A stretch of 64,000 nt of DNA, taken from NCBI GenBank assembly GCA_002837195.1, contig KZ478070.1:30229-94228 (forward strand). Reading direction: 5' to 3'. The notes beneath the pieces are model-generated. The model did no database searches, was not told the DNA's origin, and worked only from the letters and a program-made list of their open reading frames with translations. This DNA comes from Enterobacterales bacterium CwR94 (lineage in GTDB: Bacteria; Pseudomonadota; Gammaproteobacteria; Enterobacterales; Enterobacteriaceae). The translations under genes and the position numbers were made by a program. Positions 34,965-43,155 of the stretch are shown here, piece after piece. Positions within the stretch are counted from its first letter, which is position 1. The number at the start of each line of letters is the position of its first letter.

Positions 34965-35630
34965 ATGACTCAAGATGATTACAACAATAAATTTGAAGTT
35001 GATAAGCATAACTCTGAATTATTAAAAGCTGCTTTCACTCAAGTATCAGATATTAGGAAGTTTGAAATTGAACTTTACTGGAAAAGAGCTAATTATTTTT
35101 GGGCATTGATAGCGGTAGCATTTGCAGGTTATTTTGCTGCTTTGTCTTCTGATAATATAGAAAATAAGTATTTCATATCAATAATAATTGCAAATATAGG
35201 GTTTGTTTTTACCTTTGCATGGTTTTTATCTAGTAGAGGAAGTAAGTATTGGCAGGAAAATTGGGAAAATCATCTCGATATGCTTGAGAATAAAATAACA
35301 GGCCCATTATATAAAACACTTCTTGAACGGCCTGGGCATAACGATTTTTTTGAAAGAATTTTTACTGGCCCTCTAAGCATATCAGTTTCAAAAATAAACC
35401 AATGGGTTGCAACCTATGTCATGATGTCTTGGGTTGTTGTTCTGTCATACTCACTCTATAAGTCTTTAAAAAATATATCTTTAATTAATGGACCGTTTTT
35501 GTATATTTCAGCTCATTTTTTTGTTGTTTTATTAGCTTGTTTGCTTTGCTGTTTAATGTTTTTTTCTGGTAGAACACATAAAGACAAACATGCACCAAAA
35601 GCGATACTGAGGGAAACATCTATTGAGTAG
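34965..35630 (+). CDS. Four-helix membrane protein resembling RipA-family octameric proteins
   Basis: This protein of 221 residues starts at ATG 34965 after GTGAGGA. The N-terminal cytoplasmic part contains FEIELYWKRANYFWALIAVAF, a pattern I associate with the family labelled RipA family octameric membrane protein. Two membrane helices follow (about 42-60 and 66-86), then a soluble segment, then two more helices (about 148-166 and 176-202). It is AT-rich and forms a pair with the HEPN-like gene. Function unknown. Possibly the membrane partner of a two-gene module. Confidence 0.6.
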   Translation: MTQDDYNNKFEVDKHNSELLKAAFTQVSDIRKFEIELYWKRANYFWALIAVAFAGYFAALSSDNIENKYFISIIIANIGFVFTFAWFLSSRGSKYWQENWENHLDMLENKITGPLYKTLLERPGHNDFFERIFTGPLSISVSKINQWVATYVMMSWVVVLSYSLYKSLKNISLINGPFLYISAHFFVVLLACLLCCLMFFSGRTHKDKHAPKAILRETSIE

Positions 35631-35708
35631 AGTTTTAATTTTTTATCAAGTTATCCTTTTGGATGGAAGGGACTCCACCCAAAAGAAAGTCTAACTGTTA
35701 TAAAAATA

Positions 35709-36044
35709 TTATAAGCCTGAGACGTTTATATAGAATTGGCCTTTCCCCTCATCAGTTTTTTGAATCCGGTATGTGATTGGCAGGGAGTTTTGCAGGTCTG
35801 GTTTTGTGAAGGTCAAATCAGCGGCACACTGATAAACATCAAGGCCTGATTCATAGCTTATTGTTCTGACATTTTCTACTGTAATCCGCACATCCTTATC
35901 CAGTGTCATGCCTTTCTCGATTGTCTTTCTGGCAATATCCGCGACTAGGTTTTTTGCGTCATCACTACTACATTTTGGCGTTTTCTCGCCGCAGCCAGCC
36001 AGCAAACCAGCAGCAATTAATACCAGAAGTATTGCTCTTTTCAT
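35709..36044 (-). CDS. Small predicted lipoprotein
   Basis: This 111-residue protein has a type II signal peptide with lipobox LLAGC (Cys at about residue 18), so it should be lipid-anchored in the envelope. The mature part has two further cysteines that could form a disulfide. I do not recognise the family. It is the last of four leftward genes (36993 to 35709) with short gaps behind a Ner-like regulator. Confidence 0.6.
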   Translation of the reverse strand: MKRAILLVLIAAGLLAGCGEKTPKCSSDDAKNLVADIARKTIEKGMTLDKDVRITVENVRTISYESGLDVYQCAADLTFTKPDLQNSLPITYRIQKTDEGKGQFYINVSGL

Positions 36045-36079
36045 CTGTATGTAGTTCCTTCGTTAATTAACGATACTTA

Positions 36080-36439
36080 TTACTTCTTATTAAATAGACC
36101 ATCCATTGCGCCTGCCGCAGAATCCCCGCAGTATCCTTCGCAACCACGAGCCATCACGCTGGTCTTGCCATTATTCAGTTCACTGATTATTGCGACACAC
36201 TGGCTGGCATTGTCATTCCAGACCCAGCGACGCTTTTGGCTTTCTCCGGCAGCTATTTGTTGTGCCGTACCATCCATATTGCATACGCCCGAACCATCCC
36301 CTGTTGAGGCATTAATGTTGAATTCAGCATTACCCTTCCCCGGATTCAGGGTTAGAACCGCTCCGGGTTTTACGTACTGCGCTGCCGCGACAGGTAGCGT
36401 TATGGCCGCCATCAATAAGGCCAACAGTTTTCTGTTCAT
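36080..36439 (-). CDS. Small exported cysteine-containing protein
   Basis: This 119-residue protein begins with a clear Sec signal peptide (KLLALLMAAITLPVAAA). The mature part has several cysteines (GVCNMDG, SQCVAI, GCEGYCGD), which suggests disulfides and a periplasmic or secreted location. I do not recognise the family. It lies 35 bp before the lipoprotein gene and probably shares its transcript. Confidence 0.6.
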   Translation of the reverse strand: MNRKLLALLMAAITLPVAAAQYVKPGAVLTLNPGKGNAEFNINASTGDGSGVCNMDGTAQQIAAGESQKRRWVWNDNASQCVAIISELNNGKTSVMARGCEGYCGDSAAGAMDGLFNKK

Positions 36440-36453
36440 TAATTAATTCCCTG

Positions 36454-36981
36454 TTAAGTGATACGGATGTTTTTGGTGATTTTCCCCAGTGCCAGAGGTC
36501 TGCGTTTTTCCACAAAGAAATAAACGACGTTGAATGCGGACTTGCGATGATTCCCTCGACCAAGAGAAGGCCAGTTGCGGAAGGATTCGATCTGTTCTTC
36601 TGAATAAGGCGTGTCAGAGAAGTCAAACAGCACAAGCAAGGCTTTGCCATCGTGCTTCATCAATTTCTTTACTTCTGTACTGTTGACGGTCGCGGAGACA
36701 TTGGAACGTGCCGCAGTTGGTTTACGTACTGCAAACTCAACGGCTACATCATCAATGACAAAATCAATGTAACCGTGCCCGGATACAGTTCCTGGCAGCT
36801 TGCTTTTTACTTCCGGTGAGACGTTATCTGCAAACCAACCCAGCAAATAGCAACGTACCAGAGGCAGTAATTCCCGCTCGCTACATTCGTTCAGACGCAG
36901 GGTTTTGACGAATTCCCTGCGATAAAGAGAACTGAAAAAATACTCAAAGCATTCCGTTATTTCAGTGATGGTGGTTGCCAT
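36454..36981 (-). CDS. Hypothetical protein, possible PD-(D/E)XK-like fold
   Basis: This is a 175-residue soluble protein of unknown function. The centre reads GYIDFVIDDVAVEFAVRKP, a beta-hairpin with an Asp and a Glu spaced as in restriction-nuclease-like folds, but the usual ExK is not present, so this is only a weak hint. The gene is 11 bp after the Ner-like regulator gene and 14 bp before the exported protein gene, pointing to one operon. Confidence 0.55.
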   Translation of the reverse strand: MATTITEITECFEYFFSSLYRREFVKTLRLNECSERELLPLVRCYLLGWFADNVSPEVKSKLPGTVSGHGYIDFVIDDVAVEFAVRKPTAARSNVSATVNSTEVKKLMKHDGKALLVLFDFSDTPYSEEQIESFRNWPSLGRGNHRKSAFNVVYFFVEKRRPLALGKITKNIRIT

Positions 36982-36992
36982 GGTTGCATCCT

Positions 36993-37262
36993 TTACCTGC
37001 TACTTGATCCATTTTTAAGGGCATACCTTTCCGGCCATAATGTTTCCGGTGTCGTATCCAGAGCTCCGGCAATAATGCGCTCAGCTCTGGGGTAATGACG
37101 CTCTAAGGCGTTATTTAATGTACGTGGCGCAAGGCCGTGACTGCGTGAAAGCGACGCTAGCGTTAACCCTCGCTTGTGAAGTGCTGCCACAATATCGGCA
37201 CGATGCCAGTTCCCTGAACTTCCTTTGCTCTGTTTTTTCTGCGATGCTGTTGAGTTACGCAC
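36993..37262 (-). CDS. Ner-like (Nlp/SfsB family) transcriptional regulator
   Basis: This 89-residue DNA-binding protein resembles Ner of phage Mu and E. coli SfsB/Nlp. The helix-turn-helix spans NWHRADIVAALHKRGLTLAS to LSRSHGLAPRTLNNALER, and ends with the family feature PETLWPERY. It starts only 120 bp from a divergent gene with a Mu-repressor-like domain, so each may act on the shared control region. It is the first gene of the leftward operon. Confidence 0.85.
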   Translation of the reverse strand: MRNSTASQKKQSKGSSGNWHRADIVAALHKRGLTLASLSRSHGLAPRTLNNALERHYPRAERIIAGALDTTPETLWPERYALKNGSSSR

Positions 37263-37382
37263 AGTATTAACTCCATGGAATCAGTACATGGATATTAAAT
37301 GCGAATGAAAGATACCTTTCAAGTTCTTTTGGTATCTATTTTTGTGTTTTTTATTAACGCATTGATATCTGGTGAAATTTAT

Positions 37383-37871
37383 ATGAGCAGTAAGAGATCA
37401 GTATCGGCTATACCGACCCATCCTGAAGCTTCTGTTGAAGGGGCTAAAGACTGGCTGACAGCAGAGGAATTCACTCATATTGAGGGAATGCCGGGCACGC
37501 CTCGCGGTGCAAGAATGCGCCTAGAAAAGTTGGCATCCCTGCACCCAGAAATACGTCGTAAAAGGACTACCGGGAAAGGTGTGGTTTACCATATCAGCGC
37601 AGCCACAATGTCTCTTGACGATGAGAGAAGCAGGGCTAAGGGCGAAGCGTTTACTCTCACCGACAGCGATCGCCAACTTAGTCTCTGGATACAGTTGTAT
37701 CGCAATATGTCACCAGCTTCGCGGGCGCAATTGATGGAGCAGGCCCTCAGGCTGGTAAAGGACGATCTGATATCTCAGGGGCCTGATGTTTCTGAACTGG
37801 CGGTACAAATCATGAAGCTGCCCGAAGATGAGCGTAAGAGCCTGTTTGAAAAGCTGAACGGGAAGGTGTGA
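37383..37871 (+). CDS. Mu repressor/MuA N-terminal-like DNA-binding regulator
   Basis: This 162-residue protein has an N-terminal winged-helix-like domain, KDWLTAEEFTHIEGMPGTPR then GVVYHISAATM, that follows the pattern of the HTH-Mu domain (Mu repressor c and MuA residues 1-80). The C-terminal part is helical and similar in layout to phage-type repressors. The frame is open back to 37299, but that extension would add a hydrophobic segment before the DNA-binding domain. I prefer the ATG at 37383. With the divergent Ner-like gene it recreates the early c/ner switch layout of phage Mu, but no transposase A/B genes are present. Confidence 0.7.
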   Translation: MSSKRSVSAIPTHPEASVEGAKDWLTAEEFTHIEGMPGTPRGARMRLEKLASLHPEIRRKRTTGKGVVYHISAATMSLDDERSRAKGEAFTLTDSDRQLSLWIQLYRNMSPASRAQLMEQALRLVKDDLISQGPDVSELAVQIMKLPEDERKSLFEKLNGKV

Positions 37872-38194
37872 TAGCGTCAGTTTTCCGCCATGCCAGACAG
37901 AAGGAACCACCCCGGAACCCTGACCTGTCTGACATGGCAGAATGGAAAGTATGCCATCACTTAATAATGAATAAAAATCTGTTGTCAGTTATTTCTTTTC
38001 TGAATCATAAATTAGTTTCTTTTGTTATTATTTGCAGTGAAAGTATATTGTTGGTATAATGTCATTGCTGGATAGTGTTATTACTTGCAGCCAGTATTTT
38101 GCCATGTGCTTATTATTTATCAGGTGATTAAAACCCGCCGATACTGGTGCAGGCATGATGTCTTATTAAAATAGATTGAACAGGAAAATCACTG
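37872..38194. other. Intergenic region without recognised genes
   Basis: The stretch is 323 bases and AT-rich in its second half. An open frame of 63 codons (37868-38059) has no ribosome-binding site and no family resemblance. The last 60 bases probably hold the promoter of the DUF2787 gene. Confidence 0.5.
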
Positions 38195-38617
38195 ATGAAT
38201 ATTGTCCATCAGGAAGGGCTTGCTATGCCCGTCGATCAAGAATTAATAAATATCATTTTAAATGAAGCGGGAAATCCACCGCCGCATAAAGCCAAAATTA
38301 CAGCCGTCAGTCTATTATTTAAAGACCTGAGTTACAGCGCTGAAAAGGGCGGTTACCATCCTGTCGAAATACGGCTTATTTCTCGCAATAACGAATGGTA
38401 TTTTGATTACATTACCGACTTCAGTTATATGGGAATGGTGTACCCCGAACTGGAAAAGGAAATTGATATCAGCTGGAGTCAGCAATATGTCTTTCTGGCT
38501 AATGTTGGTGACCTACCTGTTAACGCCGGAAGGGAGTTATTTGAACTCTGGCAATCCAACTTTATTCAATATCACGCCATGAACATCTACACCATTACCG
38601 TTCTCTGGGAAAGCTAA
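38195..38617 (+). CDS. DUF2787 family protein
   Basis: This 140-residue protein matches the DUF2787 pattern: an opening of the type HQEGLAMPVDQELI, then SYSAEKGGYHPVEIRL, WYFDYITDFSYMG, and a C-terminal ELWQSNF. These proteins are common in genomic islands and integrative elements. Their function is unknown. Here it heads a rightward group with a cysteine-peptidase-like protein and RadC. Confidence 0.85.
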   Translation: MNIVHQEGLAMPVDQELINIILNEAGNPPPHKAKITAVSLLFKDLSYSAEKGGYHPVEIRLISRNNEWYFDYITDFSYMGMVYPELEKEIDISWSQQYVFLANVGDLPVNAGRELFELWQSNFIQYHAMNIYTITVLWES

Positions 38618-38658
38618 TCCCTCTGTACTAACCATCACTAATTTATGAGGAATAATCT

Positions 38659-39198
38659 GTGACGACTGACAGAGGGATACGTGCGTCTCAACAGGGCGAA
38701 CTGGACTGTCTTTGCGGTGCTTATTGTGTGGTTAACATGCTGAGCTGGCTGTTTGACGGCAGGGTTAAACGACGCCCGTTAATGAACCGGCTTATTCAGA
38801 CCTATCAGCAGCGCTGGCCTTTGCATGAATGGCTGACTGAAGGGATTGAAGAAGACCGTTTAGACTGGCTGATAATGCAGGTGTTGCAGAAAGGGCATTA
38901 CAGCCGCCAGTTTCCGGTTCAAATCACCAGACCCTTTGCAGGGAAGCGGGGGTTAACAGACGGGCGGCTGTTCAGGGAAATGCAGCGGTTTCTTGACGTC
39001 ACTGACCATTCCCGCCTGATTATGCTCAGCGACCAGTTTCACTGGTCCCTTCTGGTCAAAATGGATGAAGAAATGCTCTGCTTCTTTGACAGTAACGGGC
39101 GAACTTCAATGCCCCGTAAAGCTTTCTCCCTGCGTACTGGCGTAACCCGCCGCCAGCTGTTTCCTGACGCCATATACTTCATTGAACGGGAGTTCTGA
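38659..39198 (+). CDS. Papain/C39-like cysteine peptidase-fold protein
   Basis: This 179-residue protein starts at a GTG with TGAGGA eight bases upstream. The N-terminal block QQGELDCLCGAYCVVNML looks like the Gln-(x)n-Cys-Gly element of C39/papain-like peptidases (Gln12, Cys17 or Cys19). A histidine in QFHWSLL (His128) and an aspartate in CFFDSNG (Asp144) fit the rest of a catalytic triad in the expected order. No transporter or signal peptide is attached, so it would act in the cytoplasm. Its stop lies one base before the radC start. The target is unknown; it could also be a transferase or deamidase of the same fold. Confidence 0.6.
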   Translation: MTTDRGIRASQQGELDCLCGAYCVVNMLSWLFDGRVKRRPLMNRLIQTYQQRWPLHEWLTEGIEEDRLDWLIMQVLQKGHYSRQFPVQITRPFAGKRGLTDGRLFREMQRFLDVTDHSRLIMLSDQFHWSLLVKMDEEMLCFFDSNGRTSMPRKAFSLRTGVTRRQLFPDAIYFIEREF

Positions 39199-39199
39199 T

Positions 39200-39652
39200 A
39201 TGACCATGTTTACCCAGCGTGAAACCCGTATCCTCGATCAGGCGCGTGACATCATCAGCCGGTGCTATCAGCGTGGGGTTCAGCTCTGTTCCCCTGATGA
39301 TGTACGGCGGTGCGTGATGGTTGAGCTGGCACCGCTTGAACATGAAGAGTTTGGCATCATCCTGCTCGATAATCAGAATCAGTTGCTGCACCGCGAAATC
39401 CTATTCAGGGGCACATTAAACTCGGTCAGCGTTCACCCCCGCGAAGTTATTAAGCGTGTGCTGAAACATAACGCCGCCGCAGCCATCCTTGTCCACAACC
39501 ACCCCAGCGGCGAGCCTGAACCCAGCCGTTGTGACATCCAGTTGACCAAAAAGCTTCAGGAGCTGCTGGAAATGCTTGATGTGCGGTTACTTGATCACTT
39601 TATCGTGGCAGGAACTGAAACTGTGTCGATGGCTGAGCGAGGGCTGGTGTGA
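39200..39652 (+). CDS. RadC family protein (JAB/MPN+ metallo-domain)
   Basis: This 150-residue protein belongs to the short YeeS/YfjY-type RadC proteins carried by mobile elements. It keeps the JAMM motif: Glu in HREILFRGTL and ILVHNHPSGEPEPSRCD (His-x-His, Ser, Asp). The start at 39200 follows directly on the previous gene. Despite the name, a role in DNA repair is not established. Element-borne copies are often found near integration or antirestriction genes. Confidence 0.9.
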   Translation: MTMFTQRETRILDQARDIISRCYQRGVQLCSPDDVRRCVMVELAPLEHEEFGIILLDNQNQLLHREILFRGTLNSVSVHPREVIKRVLKHNAAAAILVHNHPSGEPEPSRCDIQLTKKLQELLEMLDVRLLDHFIVAGTETVSMAERGLV

Positions 39653-39698
39653 TGCTGAAAGTTACCTGGTTTAATGTACGTTATTGCGGGTTAGGCGC

Positions 39699-40628
39699 AT
39701 GAGCCGGACCGCGTTACGTCAGGTCATTCCGGTGGTGCAAACAACGGTGTTTGATGCGTATATTGGCGGTCTGGCTCCCTCGGGGCGGAGAGGTATCACC
39801 AGCCTGTTAAACCGCAGTGCCGGCATACTTAAACGCGGTGCGTGTGCAGATAACTACCCGTGGGAACAACTAAACTACGCCGCCGTCGCTAAAGTACGTG
39901 CGGCACTGCTGGATGACGGTTACGCCGTGTCGTCGGTGAACATGGCGCTGTCAGCACTGCGGGGCGTGGCACAGACGGCCTTTAACCTCAATTGTATGGA
40001 TGCCGAAGCGCTGGCACGTATCCGGTCAGTGAAGCGTGTGAGCGGCGATATCCAGCGTAAGGGAAGGGCGCTGGACAAGCAGGAAATCCGGGCACTGATT
40101 CAGGCTGCAAAACAGCATCCGCAACCGGTACGGCGCTACCGTGATGCCGCTATTGTGCTGATGCTTTGCGGAACGGGCCTGCGGGCCGGGGAACTGGTTA
40201 AACTTGAGTGCCGGGACTATGACAACGGCATCCTGACAGTGAGGCAAGGGAAGGGGCGTAAATACCGCGAAATTCACGTGGCGGATGCAGTGGATAAGGC
40301 TATCCGCGCGTGGCTGAAAGTTGGCGCAGAGGAGGCTGAAAGCGCACTGTTCAGCCGTATCCAGCGCAATGGTAAGGTCGCCAGCCAGCCTCTGACAACA
40401 ACCGGGTTAACGGGTATCTTGGCTGAATTACAGCAAACGTCAGGCATAGCACGTTTTACCCCACATGACATGCGCCGTACTTTCATCACCCGGTTGCTGG
40501 AGCAGAGCGTGGATATCAACACCGTCCGCCAGCTGGCAGGCCACAGCGACATATCCACTACGACGCGCTATGACTGTCGTGGTGAGGGGATGAAAATCAG
40601 TGCCAGCAGACGGCTCAAATGCTGGTGA
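39699..40628 (+). CDS. XerC/D-like tyrosine recombinase
   Basis: This is a second site-specific recombinase, 309 residues, unlike the P4-type enzyme at the left end. The N-terminal core-binding domain contains NYAAVAKVRAALLDDGYAVS and the catalytic domain has Arg in GTGLRAGELVKL, HDMRRTFITRLLE, LAGHSDISTTTRYD with the nucleophilic Tyr. I place the start at 39699. It directly follows radC. It may resolve multimers or mediate a second integration step; alternatively it marks the fusion of two elements. Confidence 0.85.
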   Translation: MSRTALRQVIPVVQTTVFDAYIGGLAPSGRRGITSLLNRSAGILKRGACADNYPWEQLNYAAVAKVRAALLDDGYAVSSVNMALSALRGVAQTAFNLNCMDAEALARIRSVKRVSGDIQRKGRALDKQEIRALIQAAKQHPQPVRRYRDAAIVLMLCGTGLRAGELVKLECRDYDNGILTVRQGKGRKYREIHVADAVDKAIRAWLKVGAEEAESALFSRIQRNGKVASQPLTTTGLTGILAELQQTSGIARFTPHDMRRTFITRLLEQSVDINTVRQLAGHSDISTTTRYDCRGEGMKISASRRLKCW

Positions 40629-40674
40629 CGGTATCATTTACCTGTATGGTGAGAGTATGTCGTTACGAGCAATT

Positions 40675-41175
40675 TCATCCATTTTGTTTATTTTCGATTT
40701 TCATCAAAAGCTTTAGTACTTTCTCCGGGTTTAGCATCTTTTCTACGTCCTTCTCTGTCCATGCTTTAGGGTCCATTTTTTCGTCTGTCAGGACGTCAGC
40801 AATAGCGCCAGGCCTGTCAAACCCTCTGTTGATCATGGTCTCCCTGATGGTTTCGTTATCCTTGCCTCTCATTTTCAAACGATGAACATGTTTGAAAACT
40901 CGAATCAGCTCCTTAGCTGGAGCAGTTCGGGGATTGAATACATAAACAATGTAATGAGCATCAATCAGTGTGGCCAGTACCTCGCTAAAACGCCGACCTG
41001 TTCCTGATTTCCTTGTAAGCATGCCCTCATGACCATAGAACACGCATAACTCCCGTAACCTCGCCTTAACCTGTGCATTCATATTGATTGAGAAAGCACT
41101 TCCAATCTCCTCTTCGAGTTTTTCCCTGCTGGCTATAACCCGGATCACGGCATCACTTGTTTTCTGCTTTTTCAT
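40675..41175 (-). CDS. Possible ribbon-helix-helix replication or copy-number regulator
   Basis: This 166-residue protein starts at ATG 41175 after GGGGGC. A segment FSINMNAQVKARLRELCVFY, then a gap and GRRFSEVLATLIDAHYIVYV, has the strand-helix-helix pattern of ribbon-helix-helix proteins such as plasmid copy-control regulators. The remainder is charged and helical. I do not recognise the family. It is divergent from alpA across a region with palindromic GCAACTGTTGC repeats, which it may bind. Confidence 0.5.
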   Translation of the reverse strand: MKKQKTSDAVIRVIASREKLEEEIGSAFSINMNAQVKARLRELCVFYGHEGMLTRKSGTGRRFSEVLATLIDAHYIVYVFNPRTAPAKELIRVFKHVHRLKMRGKDNETIRETMINRGFDRPGAIADVLTDEKMDPKAWTEKDVEKMLNPEKVLKLLMKIENKQNG

Positions 41176-41213
41176 TAAGCCCCCAATGTTGTAGTCAACC
41201 ATCACATGAAAAA

Positions 41214-41349
41214 GCAATCGTTGCTTCGTGGAAGTATAAAACCTGAACTGATTCGAAAGAGAAACAGTTGCTTCATGAAACGATTAAGCCTGAACTGACC
41301 CACAAAAGCAACTGTTGCAATTTTGATTTCTCGACTATGCAACTGTTGC
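41214..41349. repeat. Palindromic GCAAC-T-GTTGC repeats in a divergent control region
   Basis: Two identical 11-base palindromes GCAACTGTTGC lie at 41308-41318 and 41339-41349 (31 bases centre to centre). A related GCAATCGTTGC is at 41214-41224 and a half site ACAGTTGC at 41264-41271. The longer unit TTGCTTC...CCTGAACTGA is repeated twice (41221-41252 and 41268-41299). The array fills the gap between the divergent RHH-like gene and alpA, so it is a likely operator or iteron set. Confidence 0.6.
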
Positions 41350-41437
41350 TTTTGGTGTTTTTGACCCAAATAGGGGGGGAATGATGGTTGTAAAAGCCTG
41401 TTCGCATCAGCCGATGCGTAACTTAAACAGGTGCGTT

Positions 41438-41623
41438 ATGACCACAATTCGTATCATCAAAGTCCCGGAAGTTCTTGAGCGTTGTGCCATGAGCAGGGCT
41501 TCGCTCTACAGAATGCTCCAGCGTAATGAATTCCCGCGGCAGGTCCGTATAGGTATTCGTTCGGTAGGTTTCTACGAGCATGAAGTTAACCAGTGGCTGG
41601 CTGACCGCCAGCGTGTTCAGTAA
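41438..41623 (+). CDS. AlpA-family excisionase/transcriptional regulator
   Basis: This 61-residue protein has the AlpA pattern: VLERCAMSRASLYRMLQRNE, FPRQVRIGIRSVGFYEHEVNQWL. AlpA proteins are MerR-like helix-turn-helix regulators of P4-like elements that switch on integrase or act as excisionase. The ATG at 41438 matches the family start. It precedes the rolling-circle-type initiator gene. Confidence 0.88.
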   Translation: MTTIRIIKVPEVLERCAMSRASLYRMLQRNEFPRQVRIGIRSVGFYEHEVNQWLADRQRVQ

Positions 41624-41801
41624 GTGCATGAACGTCTAACAGCACGTTATTAGCGCACTTAAAAGCATGAGCAGAGAACATATCAGTCAAGGCTGACGCT
41701 GGGTTAGTTAAGCCTACAGTAAAGAGCAGTTACTAATAATAACTGTACGGGAAGGTATTGCTCTCTGTTCCCCACTGGGTTAATACCTGAGAGGAACAAC
41801 A

Positions 41802-43013
41802 ATGACTAAGAATAGTAACTGGCTTAACAGGAAGAATATTGAACTCAACATATCAAATGAAATCTGCTGTAGTAGCTATGGACACCGAATGACAATGCGA
41901 GCTGATGGTATTACATCAGTTTCTCGCTTCCATAGTGAAGAAGAGAAAGAGGAGTTCTTGCAGAAGCTTGAGTATGTGCTTGGGAGGCGCTGGAAACAGT
42001 ATCGTATTGAACGTAAATCGACTCAGAATAAAGCGGGTAAGCCTCATCCCTATAAATATGGACTGTCAGTGTACCGGAAGGGTGATGACTCACCCATGCT
42101 TCTGCACATCAACTGGGGACCTCGTCACGTCAAGACAGGTGGGATACGCTTCGAGTTCCGGCCGCAACACATGGATGCAAAAGCGATGGATCACATGCTG
42201 GGATGGCTGAGCGATCGGCTCGGTGCCATTTTCTACCGTCTGTTAGCGAGATCCTGGGTAACTCGTATTGATATCGCTCTGGATGTGTATGGTTGCAAGC
42301 TCAATGACTATGTCTGGGATCTAAAGGGAATATCTGTCTTCAAGGACCACGTGAATTTTAAGGGGCTGCCTGGGCTGAACTTAGGCGGGAAGAGCGAGCT
42401 ACGGTTTAACCTTTATGAGAAGGTATATGCAGGTGTGCTGAACTCGCTGGGTTTTAACCAATGTAGTGAGGTTGTATTAAAAGATGGCAAGGCTAGGCAG
42501 GAACAGTTCATTGAGATCAATCAGGAGGAATTTGAAAAATTTCTACGCATAGAAGCTCGTATTATGCCTGGTCGTCGTTCTGGTTCATGGTCTGTCACCC
42601 TGGCGGAACTCACTGAGCTCAAAAACCCGTTCGGGCAAATTGTGGTTTATGAAGGAAAGCTTAAATCCGTTCTTGTTAATGACTTCATTGAGTCATCGCG
42701 GCCAAAGAGTAACAGCGCCAAAGCCTGGGCCAAGCACGCCATGGGTGATGTAAACAGCCGTATGTCGCGAAGGTTAAAAAGGGCGCTGGTAACGCATGAA
42801 ACGGAGCTATTCAACAAGAGTGAAGTTTGGGCTTACTGGCATTCTTGTGTTGCTGCGCTGGGTACAATAATCGCAGAGTTGAAGCCAGTGAATGCAACGA
42901 AGAAAGAGATGGCTGTAAGCCAGTTCATCGAGTCGAAGCCGAGTAAAAAGCGTAATCCCCGGCGATTAACAAGGCGCGAACAGGTACGCCCGAAGCGTAA
43001 ACATCGGGATTGA
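41802..43013 (+). CDS. Rolling-circle-type replication initiator (Rep_trans/RstA-like)
   Basis: This 403-residue protein carries RIDIALDVYG (about 154-163), the core motif of Rep_trans/RstA-like initiators, followed by LRFNLYEKVYAG and LRIEARIMPGR, which fit the family pattern of Tyr-x-Lys and Arg-x-Glu-x-Arg elements. Such proteins nick a double-strand origin to start rolling-circle replication of plasmids and filamentous phages. It starts after GAGGAACAACA. The C-terminal 60 residues are strongly basic (KKRNPRRLTRREQVRPKRK). The presence of an initiator suggests that the excised island can replicate. Confidence 0.65.
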   Translation: MTKNSNWLNRKNIELNISNEICCSSYGHRMTMRADGITSVSRFHSEEEKEEFLQKLEYVLGRRWKQYRIERKSTQNKAGKPHPYKYGLSVYRKGDDSPMLLHINWGPRHVKTGGIRFEFRPQHMDAKAMDHMLGWLSDRLGAIFYRLLARSWVTRIDIALDVYGCKLNDYVWDLKGISVFKDHVNFKGLPGLNLGGKSELRFNLYEKVYAGVLNSLGFNQCSEVVLKDGKARQEQFIEINQEEFEKFLRIEARIMPGRRSGSWSVTLAELTELKNPFGQIVVYEGKLKSVLVNDFIESSRPKSNSAKAWAKHAMGDVNSRMSRRLKRALVTHETELFNKSEVWAYWHSCVAALGTIIAELKPVNATKKEMAVSQFIESKPSKKRNPRRLTRREQVRPKRKHRD

Positions 43014-43155
43014 ACTGGCGTGATGGCGGTCATAAGACCGCCATCAGCTAATTGGGTAGTGGGATAAGATCATCTCTAGTGGGCGGGTGTGCTGCATTAC
43101 TCACACAAGGCAATACGTCAGCTGCATCAACATATCCGGGAGTTGTTTATGCTGG

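Noticed and set aside
36454..36981. Restriction-like nuclease call for the 175-residue protein
   Set aside because: An Asp and a Glu are suitably placed, but the ExK motif is missing, so it was left as hypothetical.
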